From NCBI GenBank assembly GCA_051745265.1, contig JBNJDW010000120.1, positions 1-5,920 on the forward strand: a stretch of DNA of 5,920 nucleotides, in the 5' to 3' direction. Numbering within the stretch: position 1 is the stretch's first letter; every line of letters starts with the position of its first letter. Of this stretch, positions 1 through 4,772 are shown piece by piece. The notes under the pieces were generated by a model. It saw only the letters and a list, made by a program, of their open reading frames with translations, was not told the DNA's origin and did not search any database. This DNA comes from JBNJDW01 sp051745265. Its GTDB lineage: Bacteria; Pseudomonadota; Alphaproteobacteria; Micavibrionales; CSBR16-224. The translations under genes and the position numbers were made by a program.

Positions 1-396
1 GATTCAACCGGCGTTTATGAAGCGATGATTTTTTCCGAAGTCCTGTCCGCCAGCCGCGATATCATTCAGGTCGGTAATACCGTATTGGCCGAAGTCGATG
101 TTCAGATCCAAGGCGAGGACGATATCCGTTTTCTGGCTCAACGGTTTGAACCGCTTGATAAAGCTGTCGATTTTGCAACGAAAAGCCTGACATTGACGAT
201 CAGCGCCGCTGATAATCTGGCAGAGATCAAGAATATTCTCGATAACTGTGGCTATGGTAAGGTTAAGGTCTCAGTAGAGCTTGAGGCAAAAGCCCGTCAC
301 GTCGAAATCGCACTTCCGGCAAGCTATGCCCTGACGGGTGATGAAATTTCAGTCATACGCAAGCTTGAGGGCGTAGAAGATGTCGTTGCGGCCTAA
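1..396 (+). CDS. dnaE: DNA polymerase III alpha subunit, C-terminal end (partial, 5' end outside window)
   Basis: This is the last 131 residues of the replicative DNA polymerase catalytic subunit. The frame is open from base 1 (D-S-T-G-V-Y-E-A-M-I-F) and ends at TAA 394-396, so the ATG at 25 is an internal Met, not a start. The pattern 'D-x-[ST]-G-x-Y-E-x-x-x-F-x-E-x-L' followed by 'R-D-I-I-x-x-G-N-T-V' is typical of the OB-fold region and C-terminal tail of bacterial DnaE. The polymerase, PHP and helix-hairpin-helix parts lie upstream, so no catalytic residue is visible. The remaining residues form the divergent C-terminal tail, which in the family contacts tau and the clamp. A dnaE gene directly before rpsB matches the order I recall from Rhodospirillaceae-type alphaproteobacteria, which supports the call. 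The gene converges on the ankyrin-protein gene with three bases between stops. Identification is by family pattern only and is fairly secure. Confidence 0.85.
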   Translation, partial: DSTGVYEAMIFSEVLSASRDIIQVGNTVLAEVDVQIQGEDDIRFLAQRFEPLDKAVDFATKSLTLTISAADNLAEIKNILDNCGYGKVKVSVELEAKARHVEIALPASYALTGDEISVIRKLEGVEDVVAA

Positions 397-410
397 AGCC
401 TATTTAGGTC
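390..410. other. Inverted repeat spanning the stop codons of the convergent dnaE and ankyrin genes
   Basis: GGCCTAAA (390-397) can pair with TTTAGGTC (403-410), giving eight pairs including one G-T, around a five-base loop GCCTA. The dnaE stop (394-396) lies in the left arm and the ankyrin-gene stop (400-402, read on the - strand) lies in the loop. No T-run follows on either strand, so it is not a canonical intrinsic terminator. It may slow polymerase or protect both 3' ends, but that is inference. Confidence 0.4.
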
Positions 411-1182
411 TCTTAAGCTGACTAATTCTGGTCTGTGGTACATGCTTGATAACAGATTCGGGATTGCCACCCTGTTTGATCAGTTCTTCCCGGGCTTCTA
501 AAATCTCAGCACTGGTTTCCTGATCCTTGAAAAACTCGATGACAGGCGTGCCCAGGACCTCATTTTTTTCAAGAACGGTCATAATCTTGCGCGCTTGAAA
601 ATTAAACTCGGTATGGCAGGTGATCATTTCGTTATTTTGAATTAAGAAAGTGTTGCGTAAAATACGTTTATCATCCTGTTTTTTAAACACGGTTCTGTTT
701 AGAAAGAGGGTGTCTTCAATCGCTATTCTTATGGCGTTATTCTCATTTTTTGCTTGTTTTAGAGCAATTTCCGGTGAGGCCCCGAGTTCAGTCAAAAGCA
801 GCATCATGTCAGTATCTTTTTGGCTGGCGGCAATACGCAGGGCAAGGCCGCTTGCAGCATCCAGATCAGCGCCACAGGCGGATAAAAGTAAAACAGCATC
901 CTTTTGTTGGTTCCTTAGTGCGGTGTGAAGGGGCTCCCCACAGTCATAATTTAACAGCCCCGGGCTTTTATGCAGGGCTGTAAAAATAAGCCAGAGTGTT
1001 CCTCGTGCGCAGAATTTATAGAAAAAGTCGATCTTGTCACTGGCATCAAGGTCATTCCATTGTGACATGACATCTTCTTCGCCCGGTGTCGGCTTTCCGA
1101 TTTTAAGCCGGTAACTGTTTGAAGCCGCCGGAATGTCTGTCGCCCAATTTGGAGGGGTAGCGTTTGTTTTAATTTTAGCCAT
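400..1182 (-). CDS. Ankyrin-repeat protein of unknown function (260 aa)
   Basis: I do not recognise a named family for the whole protein. Residues about 82-112 read as one ankyrin repeat (G-E-P-L-H-T-A-L-R ... V-L-L-L-S-A-C-G-A-D-L-D) and 112-140 as a second (G-L-A-L-R-I-A-A-S ... M-L-L-L-T-E-L-G-A-S-P-E). Degenerate helices before (64-78, L-W-L-I-F-T-A-L) and after (141-158) may cap or extend the stack. Such folds bind other proteins; the partner is unknown. The N-terminus is polar, with no signal peptide or membrane segment, so it is probably cytosolic. The last 100 residues are charged and match nothing I know. The ATG at 1182 is preceded by AAAAAGG about 7 bases upstream, and a strong promoter sits just beyond it. 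It lies opposite to its housekeeping neighbours, and 601-720 is only about 34% G+C by count against about 60% for 1681-1740 in rpsB. That suggests an accessory or acquired gene. The reading frame is intact. Confidence 0.75.
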   Translation of the reverse strand: MAKIKTNATPPNWATDIPAASNSYRLKIGKPTPGEEDVMSQWNDLDASDKIDFFYKFCARGTLWLIFTALHKSPGLLNYDCGEPLHTALRNQQKDAVLLLSACGADLDAASGLALRIAASQKDTDMMLLLTELGASPEIALKQAKNENNAIRIAIEDTLFLNRTVFKKQDDKRILRNTFLIQNNEMITCHTEFNFQARKIMTVLEKNEVLGTPVIEFFKDQETSAEILEAREELIKQGGNPESVIKHVPQTRISQLKRPK

Positions 1183-1209
1183 GCCAAACCTTTTTGATAT
1201 TATGTTATT

Positions 1210-1238
1210 TTTATACGGAAATTAGGACCTGGTGTCAA
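1210..1238 (-). promoter_or_regulatory. Near-consensus sigma70-type promoter of the ankyrin-protein gene
   Basis: Read on the - strand, the sequence has a perfect -35 box TTGACA (1238-1233), a 17-base spacer, and a -10 box TATAAA (1215-1210, five of six matches). The start of transcription would be near 1203, leaving a leader of only about 20 bases before the ATG at 1182, with the ribosome-binding site inside it. This is the best promoter match in the window and points to efficient or regulated expression of a gene that would otherwise look like a hypothetical. Confidence 0.75.
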
Positions 1239-1247
1239 TAACGGAAA
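1215..1247. repeat. Pair of direct heptamer repeats ACGGAAA bracketing the -35 box and spacer
   Basis: ACGGAAA occurs at 1215-1221 and again at 1241-1247, 26 bases apart start to start. One copy overlaps the end of the -10 box and the spacer of the - strand promoter, and the other lies just upstream of its -35 box. The placement would suit a repressor or activator binding to same-face half sites, but seven bases in AT-rich DNA can recur by chance, so this is tentative. Confidence 0.25.
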
Positions 1248-1292
1248 AACCGATTTCATAGGGATTTCCAAAGCCGGTCTTATGGGCATTAA

Positions 1293-1320
1293 TTGTTTTC
1301 AAATGGCTTTGTGATATATT
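1293..1320 (+). promoter_or_regulatory. Candidate distal rpsB promoter
   Basis: TTGTTT (1293-1298) and TATATT (1315-1320) are separated by 16 bases. The -10 matches five of six consensus positions and the -35 three of six. A start near 1327 would give an rpsB leader of about 197 bases. Genes of this cluster need strong expression and there is no other + strand source nearby, because dnaE lies beyond a convergent gene, so a promoter somewhere in 1183-1450 is expected. Which one is used cannot be decided by eye. Confidence 0.35.
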
Positions 1321-1333
1321 TTCCTGTCAGGGC

Positions 1334-1362
1334 TTGCAATTTGCCCGGAATCCCTGTAAAAC
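1334..1362 (+). promoter_or_regulatory. Candidate proximal rpsB promoter
   Basis: TTGCAA (1334-1339) and TAAAAC (1357-1362) are separated by an ideal 17 bases, each matching four of six consensus positions. A start near 1369 would give a leader of about 155 bases that still includes the whole structured element before rpsB. The -35 box lies in the loop of a small inverted repeat, GGGC (1330-1333) with GCCC (1343-1346). This is an alternative or addition to the distal candidate. Confidence 0.35.
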
Positions 1363-1446
1363 ACGCACAAGCTCAATGATATGGTATTGTTGGGTTAGAA
1401 AAATACACATGCAGATTAAGGGTTGGCCGCACATATACAATGGTGG

Positions 1447-1503
1447 TCTGCCGCGCCGGTGTCCGAATGATCGGACTTTACGAATCTGCAGAGGCATAAC
1501 CGG
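1447..1503 (+). promoter_or_regulatory. Structured rpsB leader RNA with possible pseudoknot (putative S2 autoregulatory element)
   Basis: Three complementary pairs were found. Stem A is TCTGC (1447-1451) with GCAGA (1488-1492). Stem B is CCGGT (1456-1460) with ACCGG (1499-1503). A perfect hairpin is GTCCGA (1461-1466), loop ATGA, TCGGAC (1471-1476), abutting the 5' strand of stem B. Stems A and B cross, so if both form together the RNA is a pseudoknot with the hairpin inside it. TGCC (1449-1452) with GGCA (1493-1496) is a competing version of stem A. The structure ends five bases before the rpsB ribosome-binding site, where it could control initiation. Repression of rpsB-tsf by S2 through a leader structure is established in gammaproteobacteria, and structured rpsB leaders have been described in other proteobacteria. 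That this copy works the same way is inference. Confidence 0.6.
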
Positions 1504-1507
1504 ATAA

Positions 1508-1513
1508 AAGGAG
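1508..1513 (+). promoter_or_regulatory. rpsB ribosome-binding site
   Basis: AAGGAG lies 10 bases before the ATG at 1524. A second in-frame ATG at 1530 would leave 16 bases, too many, so this site decides for the first ATG. It begins five bases after the 3' strand of leader stem B, close enough for the fold or a bound protein to block the ribosome. Confidence 0.8.
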
Positions 1514-1523
1514 AAATTCACTC

Positions 1524-2381
1524 ATGACTATGCCAAAATTCACAATGCGTCAGCTTTTGGAAGCTGGTGTTCACTTTGGTCACACGACCCGCCGTTGGAA
1601 CCCTAAAATGAAACCGTTTATTTTCGGTTCGCGGAATAATATCCATATTCTGGATCTGGAACAAACCGTGCCGATGCTGCATCAGGCACTGCATGCCATG
1701 CGCGATATCGTTGCCGGTGGTGGCCGGGTTCTGTTTGTCGGTACCAAACGTCAGGCAGCTGATAAAATTCGTGAAGCGGCAGAACGCAGCGGCCAGTACT
1801 ACGTCAATCACCGTTGGCTCGGTGGCATGCTGACCAACTGGAAAACAATTTCCAATTCAATCAAACGTCTGCGCGATCTTGAAGCGCTGCTGTCAGATCA
1901 GGAAAAAGCTGAGAAGTTCACCAAGAAAGAGCAGCTGCAGTTAAGCCGTGAAATGGACAAGCTGGAACAGGCGCTGGGCGGTATTAAAGATATGGGCGGT
2001 CTGCCGGATGCGATTCTGATTATCGATACCAATAAAGAAGCCCTGGCAATTTCTGAAGCCCGTAACCTGGGTATTCCGGTTTTTGCGGTCCTCGATACCA
2101 ATTCAAACCCCGATGGTATTGATTACCCGGTCCCGGGCAATGATGATGCAACCCGCGCGATTTCAGTATATTGCGATCTGTTTGTTGATTCTATCCTTGA
2201 CGGTCTGCAGGCTGAAGTCGGATCTGCCGGTATTGATGCCGGTGAAAGTGCCGAGCCGCCTGTAGAAAAGGTTGTTGCCGCGGATAAAGAGGCTTCCAAA
2301 GCAAAGACAGCTAAATCCAAGGAAGATCAGGCAAAAGAAGACGAAGTGAAAGCCGAGAAAAAAGCAGCAGCAAACTCGTAA
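1524..2381 (+). CDS. rpsB: Small ribosomal subunit protein uS2
   Basis: S2 joins the 30S subunit late, near S1 and the mRNA exit side, and is needed for S1 binding. The 285-residue product opens with T-M-P-K-F-T-M-R-Q-L-L-E-A-G-V-H-F-G-H and W-N-P-K-M, the family's N-terminal signature, and continues with F-V-G-T-K-R-Q-A (71-78), N-H-R-W-L-G-G-M-L-T-N (95-105), the coiled-coil insertion (about 112-157), and D-A-I-L-I-I-D-T-N (162-170) with I-P-V-F-A-V-L-D-T-N-S-N-P (184-196). The body ends near residue 228. The last 55 residues are a low-complexity Lys/Glu/Ala tail, absent from the 241-residue E. coli protein but common in alphaproteobacteria. The ATG at 1524 fits the ribosome-binding site best. 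It heads the operon with tsf 62 bases downstream, and is probably controlled by its own leader. Confidence 0.97.
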   Translation: MTMPKFTMRQLLEAGVHFGHTTRRWNPKMKPFIFGSRNNIHILDLEQTVPMLHQALHAMRDIVAGGGRVLFVGTKRQAADKIREAAERSGQYYVNHRWLGGMLTNWKTISNSIKRLRDLEALLSDQEKAEKFTKKEQLQLSREMDKLEQALGGIKDMGGLPDAILIIDTNKEALAISEARNLGIPVFAVLDTNSNPDGIDYPVPGNDDATRAISVYCDLFVDSILDGLQAEVGSAGIDAGESAEPPVEKVVAADKEASKAKTAKSKEDQAKEDEVKAEKKAAANS

Positions 2382-2396
2382 GGATGAGAGAAGCTG

Positions 2397-2418
2397 CGTT
2401 TTTAGAAACGTGTCGTTT
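2397..2418 (+). other. Two mutually exclusive small hairpins in the rpsB-tsf gap
   Basis: The gap carries CGTTT (2397-2401), AAACG (2406-2410) and CGTTT (2414-2418). The middle segment can pair with either neighbour, giving two alternative 5-bp hairpins. Neither is followed by a T-run, so this is not a terminator. It could be a processing or pausing site between the two genes, or chance. The tsf ribosome-binding site (AAGAGA, 2431-2436) lies 12 bases downstream. Confidence 0.25.
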
Positions 2419-2443
2419 AACTTAAAAAGAAAGAGACTTTGAA

Positions 2444-3364
2444 ATGGCTGAAATTACAGCAAGCATGGTTAAAGACCTGCGCGCACAAACCGGTGCAGGC
2501 ATGATGGACTGCAAAAAAGCATTAAATGAAAATGACGGCAATGTTGACGCTGCCGTAGACTGGCTTCGTAAAAAAGGCCTGTCAGCCGCGGCGAAAAAAT
2601 CTGGCCGCGTAGCTGCAGAAGGTCTTGTCGCCGTTGCAACAAAAGGGAATAAAGGCGCGGTTGTTGAGCTGAATGCCGAAACCGACTTTGTTGCCCGTAA
2701 CGAGAAATTTCAGGCTTTCCTTGAAAAACTGGCTGTATTCGTTCTTGAAAACGGTATTGAAGATATTGACGCTTTGAACAATGCGGAAATGGACGGTAAA
2801 ACTGTTGCCGATCAGATTACAGATTTAATTGCCACCATTGGCGAGAATATGAAGCTTCGCCGTGTGGCTTTCGTTGAAGTGTCTGAAGGCGTCGTTGCCC
2901 AGTATGTTCACGGTGCCCTGAAAGACGGTCTTGGTAAAATCGGTGTTCTGGTTGCGCTGCAATCATCCGGTGATGCTGAAAAGCTTGAGCAGCTTGGCAA
3001 ACAGATTGCCATGCATGTGGCCGCGGCCCGTCCCGAAGCATTGAACATTGCTGATGTTGATTCCGCGAAGCTTGAGCGCGAACGTGATGTGCTGGCCGAA
3101 CAAGCCAGAGCAAGCGGCAAACCTGAAGAGATTATCCAGAAAATGATGGAAGGCCGCCTTCGTAAATATTACGAACAGGTTGTCCTGATGGAGCAGACTT
3201 ACGTTATCGATGGTGAAAACAAGGTATCGCAAGTGCTCGAAAATGCCTCTAAGGATGTCGGCGGCGATGTTACGCTGGCTGGCTATGTCCGCTTTGAACT
3301 CGGCGAAGGCGTCGAAAAAGAAGAGGGCGATTTCGCTGCTGAAGTTGCAGCAATGGCTGGTTAA
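2444..3364 (+). CDS. tsf: Elongation factor Ts (EF-Ts)
   Basis: EF-Ts is the cytosolic nucleotide-exchange factor that frees EF-Tu from GDP so it can reload with GTP. The product has 306 residues (E. coli 283). The N-terminal UBA-like domain carries V-K-D-L-R-A-Q-T-G-A-G-M-M-D-C-K-K-A-L (9-27). The core has the hallmark T-D-F-V-A-R-N (80-86), whose Asp-Phe pair enters EF-Tu near the nucleotide magnesium site. M-H-V-A-A-A-R-P (190-197) and a second core subdomain follow, with the C-terminal V-L-M-E-Q-x-Y-V (247-254) region intact. The ATG at 2444 has a weak purine-rich site, AAGAGA, seven bases upstream. rpsB lies 62 bases before it, and a strong terminator begins 10 bases after the stop, so rpsB-tsf is probably the main transcript. 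No missing residue is evident. Confidence 0.97.
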   Translation: MAEITASMVKDLRAQTGAGMMDCKKALNENDGNVDAAVDWLRKKGLSAAAKKSGRVAAEGLVAVATKGNKGAVVELNAETDFVARNEKFQAFLEKLAVFVLENGIEDIDALNNAEMDGKTVADQITDLIATIGENMKLRRVAFVEVSEGVVAQYVHGALKDGLGKIGVLVALQSSGDAEKLEQLGKQIAMHVAAARPEALNIADVDSAKLERERDVLAEQARASGKPEEIIQKMMEGRLRKYYEQVVLMEQTYVIDGENKVSQVLENASKDVGGDVTLAGYVRFELGEGVEKEEGDFAAEVAAMAG

Positions 3365-3374
3365 ACAGAATACA

Positions 3375-3404
3375 GGGGGGTGGCTTTGCTACCCCCTTTT
3401 TTTT
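3375..3404 (+). terminator. Strong intrinsic terminator after tsf
   Basis: GGGGGTGGC (3376-3384) pairs with GCTACCCCC (3388-3396), nine pairs with one G-T, across a three-base TTT loop, and eight T residues follow (3397-3404). An extra G-T pair is possible at 3375/3397. It lies between tsf and pyrH and should end much of the rpsB-tsf transcript, lowering expression of the downstream genes relative to S2 and EF-Ts. Only 24 bases separate the T-run from the pyrH start, too few for a promoter. Confidence 0.92.
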
Positions 3405-3428
3405 CAATATTTTCGGGAAGTTTTTCTG

Positions 3429-4199
3429 ATGTCCGACTCTGCCTATAAACGTGTTTTGTTGAAACTGTCCGGTGAGGCTTTGATGGGAAAAGGCGAATAC
3501 GGCCTGTCCCCCTCAACCGTAAAACAGATTGCAAAAGATATTGGCGAAGTCGCAAAACAAGGCGTGCAGATCTGCATTGTTATCGGCGCGGGGAATATTT
3601 TCCGCGGCGTATCCGGGGCCTCCAAAGGTATGGATCGGGCCACGGCTGATTATATGGGCATGCTGGCCACTGTGATTAATTGCCTTGCTATGCAGAACGC
3701 GCTTGAAAGCGAAGATATTGACTGCCGCGTTCAATCGGCAATCCCGATGTCGAGTGTGTGTGAACCTTATATTCGCCGCCGGGCGCTGCGCCATATGGAT
3801 AAAGGCCGTGTGGTTATCTTTGCGGCCGGCACCGGTAATCCGTTTTTCACAACAGATACGGCCGCAACCCTCCGCGCTTCCGAAATGGATTGTGACGTTA
3901 TTTTAAAAGGAACCAAGGTTGATGGCGTCTATACGTCTGACCCGATGACAGACCCGACAGCGGAACGTTATGAACAGCTGACTTATATGGATGTCTTGTC
4001 CAAAGATCTGAAGGTTATGGATGCCTCGGCCATTTCACTGGCCCGTGACAGCTGTATTCCTGTTGTGGTTTTTTCAATAACCGAAGCCGGAAGTTTCGGG
4101 GATGTTGTCAATAAAAAGGGTAAGTATACCTTGGTCACCGATACTATTGGCCCCCTACAAGAAAATGAACTGACTGTACAGGAGATGCAAAATGGCTGA
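3429..4199 (+). CDS. pyrH: Uridylate kinase (UMP kinase)
   Basis: Bacterial UMP kinase converts UMP and ATP to UDP and ADP in pyrimidine nucleotide synthesis, as a cytosolic hexamer of the amino-acid-kinase fold. The product has 256 residues. Visible motifs are L-L-K-L-S-G-E-A-L (10-18, phosphate binding), V-I-G-A-G-N-I-F-R-G (51-60), D-R-A-T-A-D-Y-M-G-M-L-A-T (69-81), G-T-G-N-P-F-F-T-T-D-T-A-A (134-146, UMP binding) and K-G-T-K-V-D-G-V-Y-T-S-D-P (160-172, nucleotide binding). The frame is open back into tsf, but the ATG at 3429 (M-S-D-S-A-Y-K-R-V-L) puts the family N-terminus in place and has GGGAAG eight bases upstream. The end runs about 18 residues past the usual T-L-I-T-E-like terminus, and those codons contain the frr ribosome-binding site and start. 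Expression probably needs read-through of the preceding terminator. Confidence 0.96.
   Translation: MSDSAYKRVLLKLSGEALMGKGEYGLSPSTVKQIAKDIGEVAKQGVQICIVIGAGNIFRGVSGASKGMDRATADYMGMLATVINCLAMQNALESEDIDCRVQSAIPMSSVCEPYIRRRALRHMDKGRVVIFAAGTGNPFFTTDTAATLRASEMDCDVILKGTKVDGVYTSDPMTDPTAERYEQLTYMDVLSKDLKVMDASAISLARDSCIPVVVFSITEAGSFGDVVNKKGKYTLVTDTIGPLQENELTVQEMQNG
4180..4184 (+). promoter_or_regulatory. frr ribosome-binding site inside pyrH
   Basis: AGGAG lies seven bases before the frr ATG at 4192 and is read through by ribosomes finishing pyrH. With the 8-base gene overlap this suggests translational coupling of UMP kinase and recycling factor. Confidence 0.8.
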
Positions 4200-4749
4200 A
4201 CTTGATATGAAAGATCTGGAACGCCGGATGGATGGCGCGATTGAAGTGCTCAAAGAAGACTTTCAGGGTTTGCGTACGGGGCGGGCCTCAACAGGGCTTG
4301 TTGATCATATTCAGGTCGAGGCCTATGGCGCTTATATGCCTTTAAATCAGGTTGGAACGGTTGGTGTGCCTGAAGCACGGTTATTGACGGTACAGGTTTG
4401 GGATAAATCTATGGTCAATCCTGTGCAAAAAGCCATCAGCAATGCCGGCCTTGGCCTTAATCCGCAGCCGGACGGGCAGTTAATTCGCATTCCTTTGCCG
4501 GATCTGACCGAAGAACGCCGGGTTGAGCTTGCTAAAATTGCCGGAAAATATTCAGAACAGGCGCGTATTTCTATTCGTAATGTCCGCCAGGATGGTATGC
4601 AGACGGTTAAAAAGCTTAAGAATGATGGCGATATTTCTGAAGATGATCAAAAAATCTATGAAGATAAAGTTCAGAAACTGACCGACCGCATGATCAAAAC
4701 TGTTGATGAAATGTATGAGCACAAAGAAAAAGAAATCAAACAGGTTTAG
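4192..4749 (+). CDS. frr: Ribosome recycling factor (RRF)
   Basis: RRF, with EF-G, splits the post-termination ribosome so the subunits can be reused. The product has 185 residues, the same length as the E. coli protein. Domain I is a three-helix bundle: the first helix contains F-Q-G-L-R-T-G-R-A-S (24-33), and the long C-terminal helices contain the conserved R-N-V-R-x-D (129-134), with Arg132 at the position known to be essential in E. coli. Domain II lies between (about 31-105), with V-P-E-A-R-L-L-T-V-Q-V-W-D (59-71) and a conserved N-P-Q-P-D-G-Q-L-I-R-I-P-L-P (90-103). The ATG at 4192 has AGGAG seven bases upstream and overlaps the pyrH stop by eight bases. uppS begins 23 bases after the stop, with no terminator between them. 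Nothing appears unusual. Confidence 0.97.
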   Translation: MAELDMKDLERRMDGAIEVLKEDFQGLRTGRASTGLVDHIQVEAYGAYMPLNQVGTVGVPEARLLTVQVWDKSMVNPVQKAISNAGLGLNPQPDGQLIRIPLPDLTEERRVELAKIAGKYSEQARISIRNVRQDGMQTVKKLKNDGDISEDDQKIYEDKVQKLTDRMIKTVDEMYEHKEKEIKQV

Positions 4750-4772
4750 ATTATAAAAAGAGAGCCGGTTCG

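Noticed and set aside
650..928. 92-residue + strand frame opposite the ankyrin gene
   Set aside because: It lies wholly antisense to a better-supported gene, is Ser/Ala/Arg-rich as shadow frames are, and shows no family pattern.
1436..1441. TACAAT as a -10 box for rpsB
   Set aside because: It matches the -10 well, but no acceptable -35 lies 16-18 bases upstream, and transcripts would start inside stem A of the leader.
1327..1521. 64-residue - strand frame in the rpsB leader
   Set aside because: It overlaps the candidate promoter and structured leader, has no recognisable family, and its composition looks like translated noncoding DNA.
1183..1523. Possible hidden tRNA, small RNA gene or mobile-element end in the largest gap
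   Set aside because: I saw no cloverleaf-like arms, no terminal inverted repeats with target duplications, and no hairpin followed by a T-run. The gap is explained by divergent promoters and the rpsB leader.
1530..1532. Second in-frame ATG as the rpsB start
   Set aside because: It would leave 16 bases from the Shine-Dalgarno, against 10 for the ATG at 1524.
3345..3373. TTGCAG with GAATAC as a pyrH promoter in the end of tsf
   Set aside because: The spacing is 17, but the -10 is very poor, and the strong terminator would still lie between this promoter and pyrH.
3210..3428. N-terminal extension of the pyrH frame back into tsf
   Set aside because: It is the open out-of-frame reading of tsf and the terminator. 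The family N-terminus and a ribosome-binding site fit ATG 3429.
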